A program made the translations under genes and the position numbers. From assembly GCA_021502835.1 (NCBI GenBank), contig JAKFGP010000058.1:285419-349418 (forward strand): DNA of 64,000 nucleotides, read 5' to 3'. The notes under the pieces were generated by a model that saw only the letters and a list, made by a program, of their open reading frames with translations, made no database searches and had not been told where the DNA came from. Source of the DNA: Streptomyces thinghirensis (GTDB lineage Bacteria > Actinomycetota > Actinomycetia > Streptomycetales > Streptomycetaceae). Of the stretch, positions 63,743-64,000 are shown piece by piece (positions within the stretch are counted from its first letter, which is position 1; the number at the start of each line of letters is the position of its first letter).

Positions 63743-64000
63743 GCCTGTCCGCCTGCCCGGTCCCGCTCCCGTGCCACGCCCCCGGGTGCCCGCCCCGTAT
63801 CGACCCGCCGATACGGGCGGCGACCTCCTGGAACGGAGTCTGTGACACCCCGGTGACGTGAGAATCGCGAGAGCGAGCGGAGAGACTCGATCAAAGCGTG
63901 GCGCACGAAAACGCGCGAAAGCGTTTCACGATAAATGCGAAAACAAGGTTACACAAACCCTGGACAAAGGGTTACCACCCATCCGATGCTACCGAACCAA
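63743..64000. other. Right-end region without a supported gene
   Basis: 258 bases. The last 150 are AT-richer (GCGAAAGCGTTTCACG, AAAACAAGGTTACACAAACC) and look like a promoter/upstream region of the minus-strand hypothetical gene. No RNA gene or clear repeat is seen. Confidence 0.4.

Overview
The window is high-GC actinobacterial DNA, almost certainly from a Streptomyces close to S. coelicolor. Evidence: very high third-position GC, GTG starts, chains of 4-base ATGA/GTGA stop-start overlaps, gene order trpA-trpB-trpM-trpC next to a hisD-C-B-x-H-priA-rid-F operon, and typical Streptomyces families. Nearly every chromosomal gene over about 400 bp is broken by one to several single-base frameshifts. 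Reading across neighbouring frames restores full-length, ordinary proteins, so I treat these as consensus errors of an unpolished long-read assembly, not as pseudogenes. Coordinates below are reconstructed across those shifts.

The most important fact is at 30438-33993. This block is not Streptomyces DNA. It is the right end of phage lambda cI857 Sam7 (S with the amber codon, R, Rz/Rz1, bor and late right-end ORFs) between synthetic ends: a T-tract/GGAA 5' end and a poly-A/KpnI-site/poly-A 3' end. That architecture matches the Oxford Nanopore DNA control strand spiked into sequencing libraries. dnaE is cut off at its left edge and nuoL at its right edge. From memory of S. coelicolor these two genes lie megabases apart, so the contig is probably a chimera of two loci joined through a control read. 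Both flanks should be treated as separate contigs.

Left locus (1-30437): tail of a CoA-transferase plus CitE-like lyase operon; lgt and a DsbA-like protein; the trp genes trpA, trpB, trpM, trpC, small membrane proteins and trpE; hisI; a TIGR03085 protein; an MFS transporter with its ArsR-type regulator and a palindromic operator; a small ribbon-helix-helix protein; the his operon with bifunctional priA; a repeat-containing membrane protein, a LON-like protein, a YbaK-like deacylase, a bL37 candidate; an ABC exporter; a NYN-domain protein; and the C-terminal part of dnaE. Tryptophan and histidine synthesis are interlocked here because PriA serves both pathways and no trpF is present.

Right locus (33994-64000): nuoL-nuoM-nuoN of complex I, a strong terminator, an Uma2-family remnant, a RecQ-family helicase, an M56 peptidase, fumarylacetoacetase, then a compact envelope/exopolysaccharide-like cluster (44.2-55.5 kb: DegT-type enzyme, Wzx-like flippase, multipass membrane glycan enzymes, GH26 hydrolase, polysaccharide deacetylase, GT2 and a GNAT/FemAB-like transferase). 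It ends with a HAD phosphatase, a c-di-AMP riboswitch-controlled secreted lysozyme-like protein, a polyprenyl diphosphate synthase, a LolA-like envelope protein, an ABC exporter, an FMN-dependent oxidoreductase and a hypothetical protein. The best biological candidate for follow-up is the glycan cluster. No CRISPR array, rRNA, tRNA or integrative element was seen.
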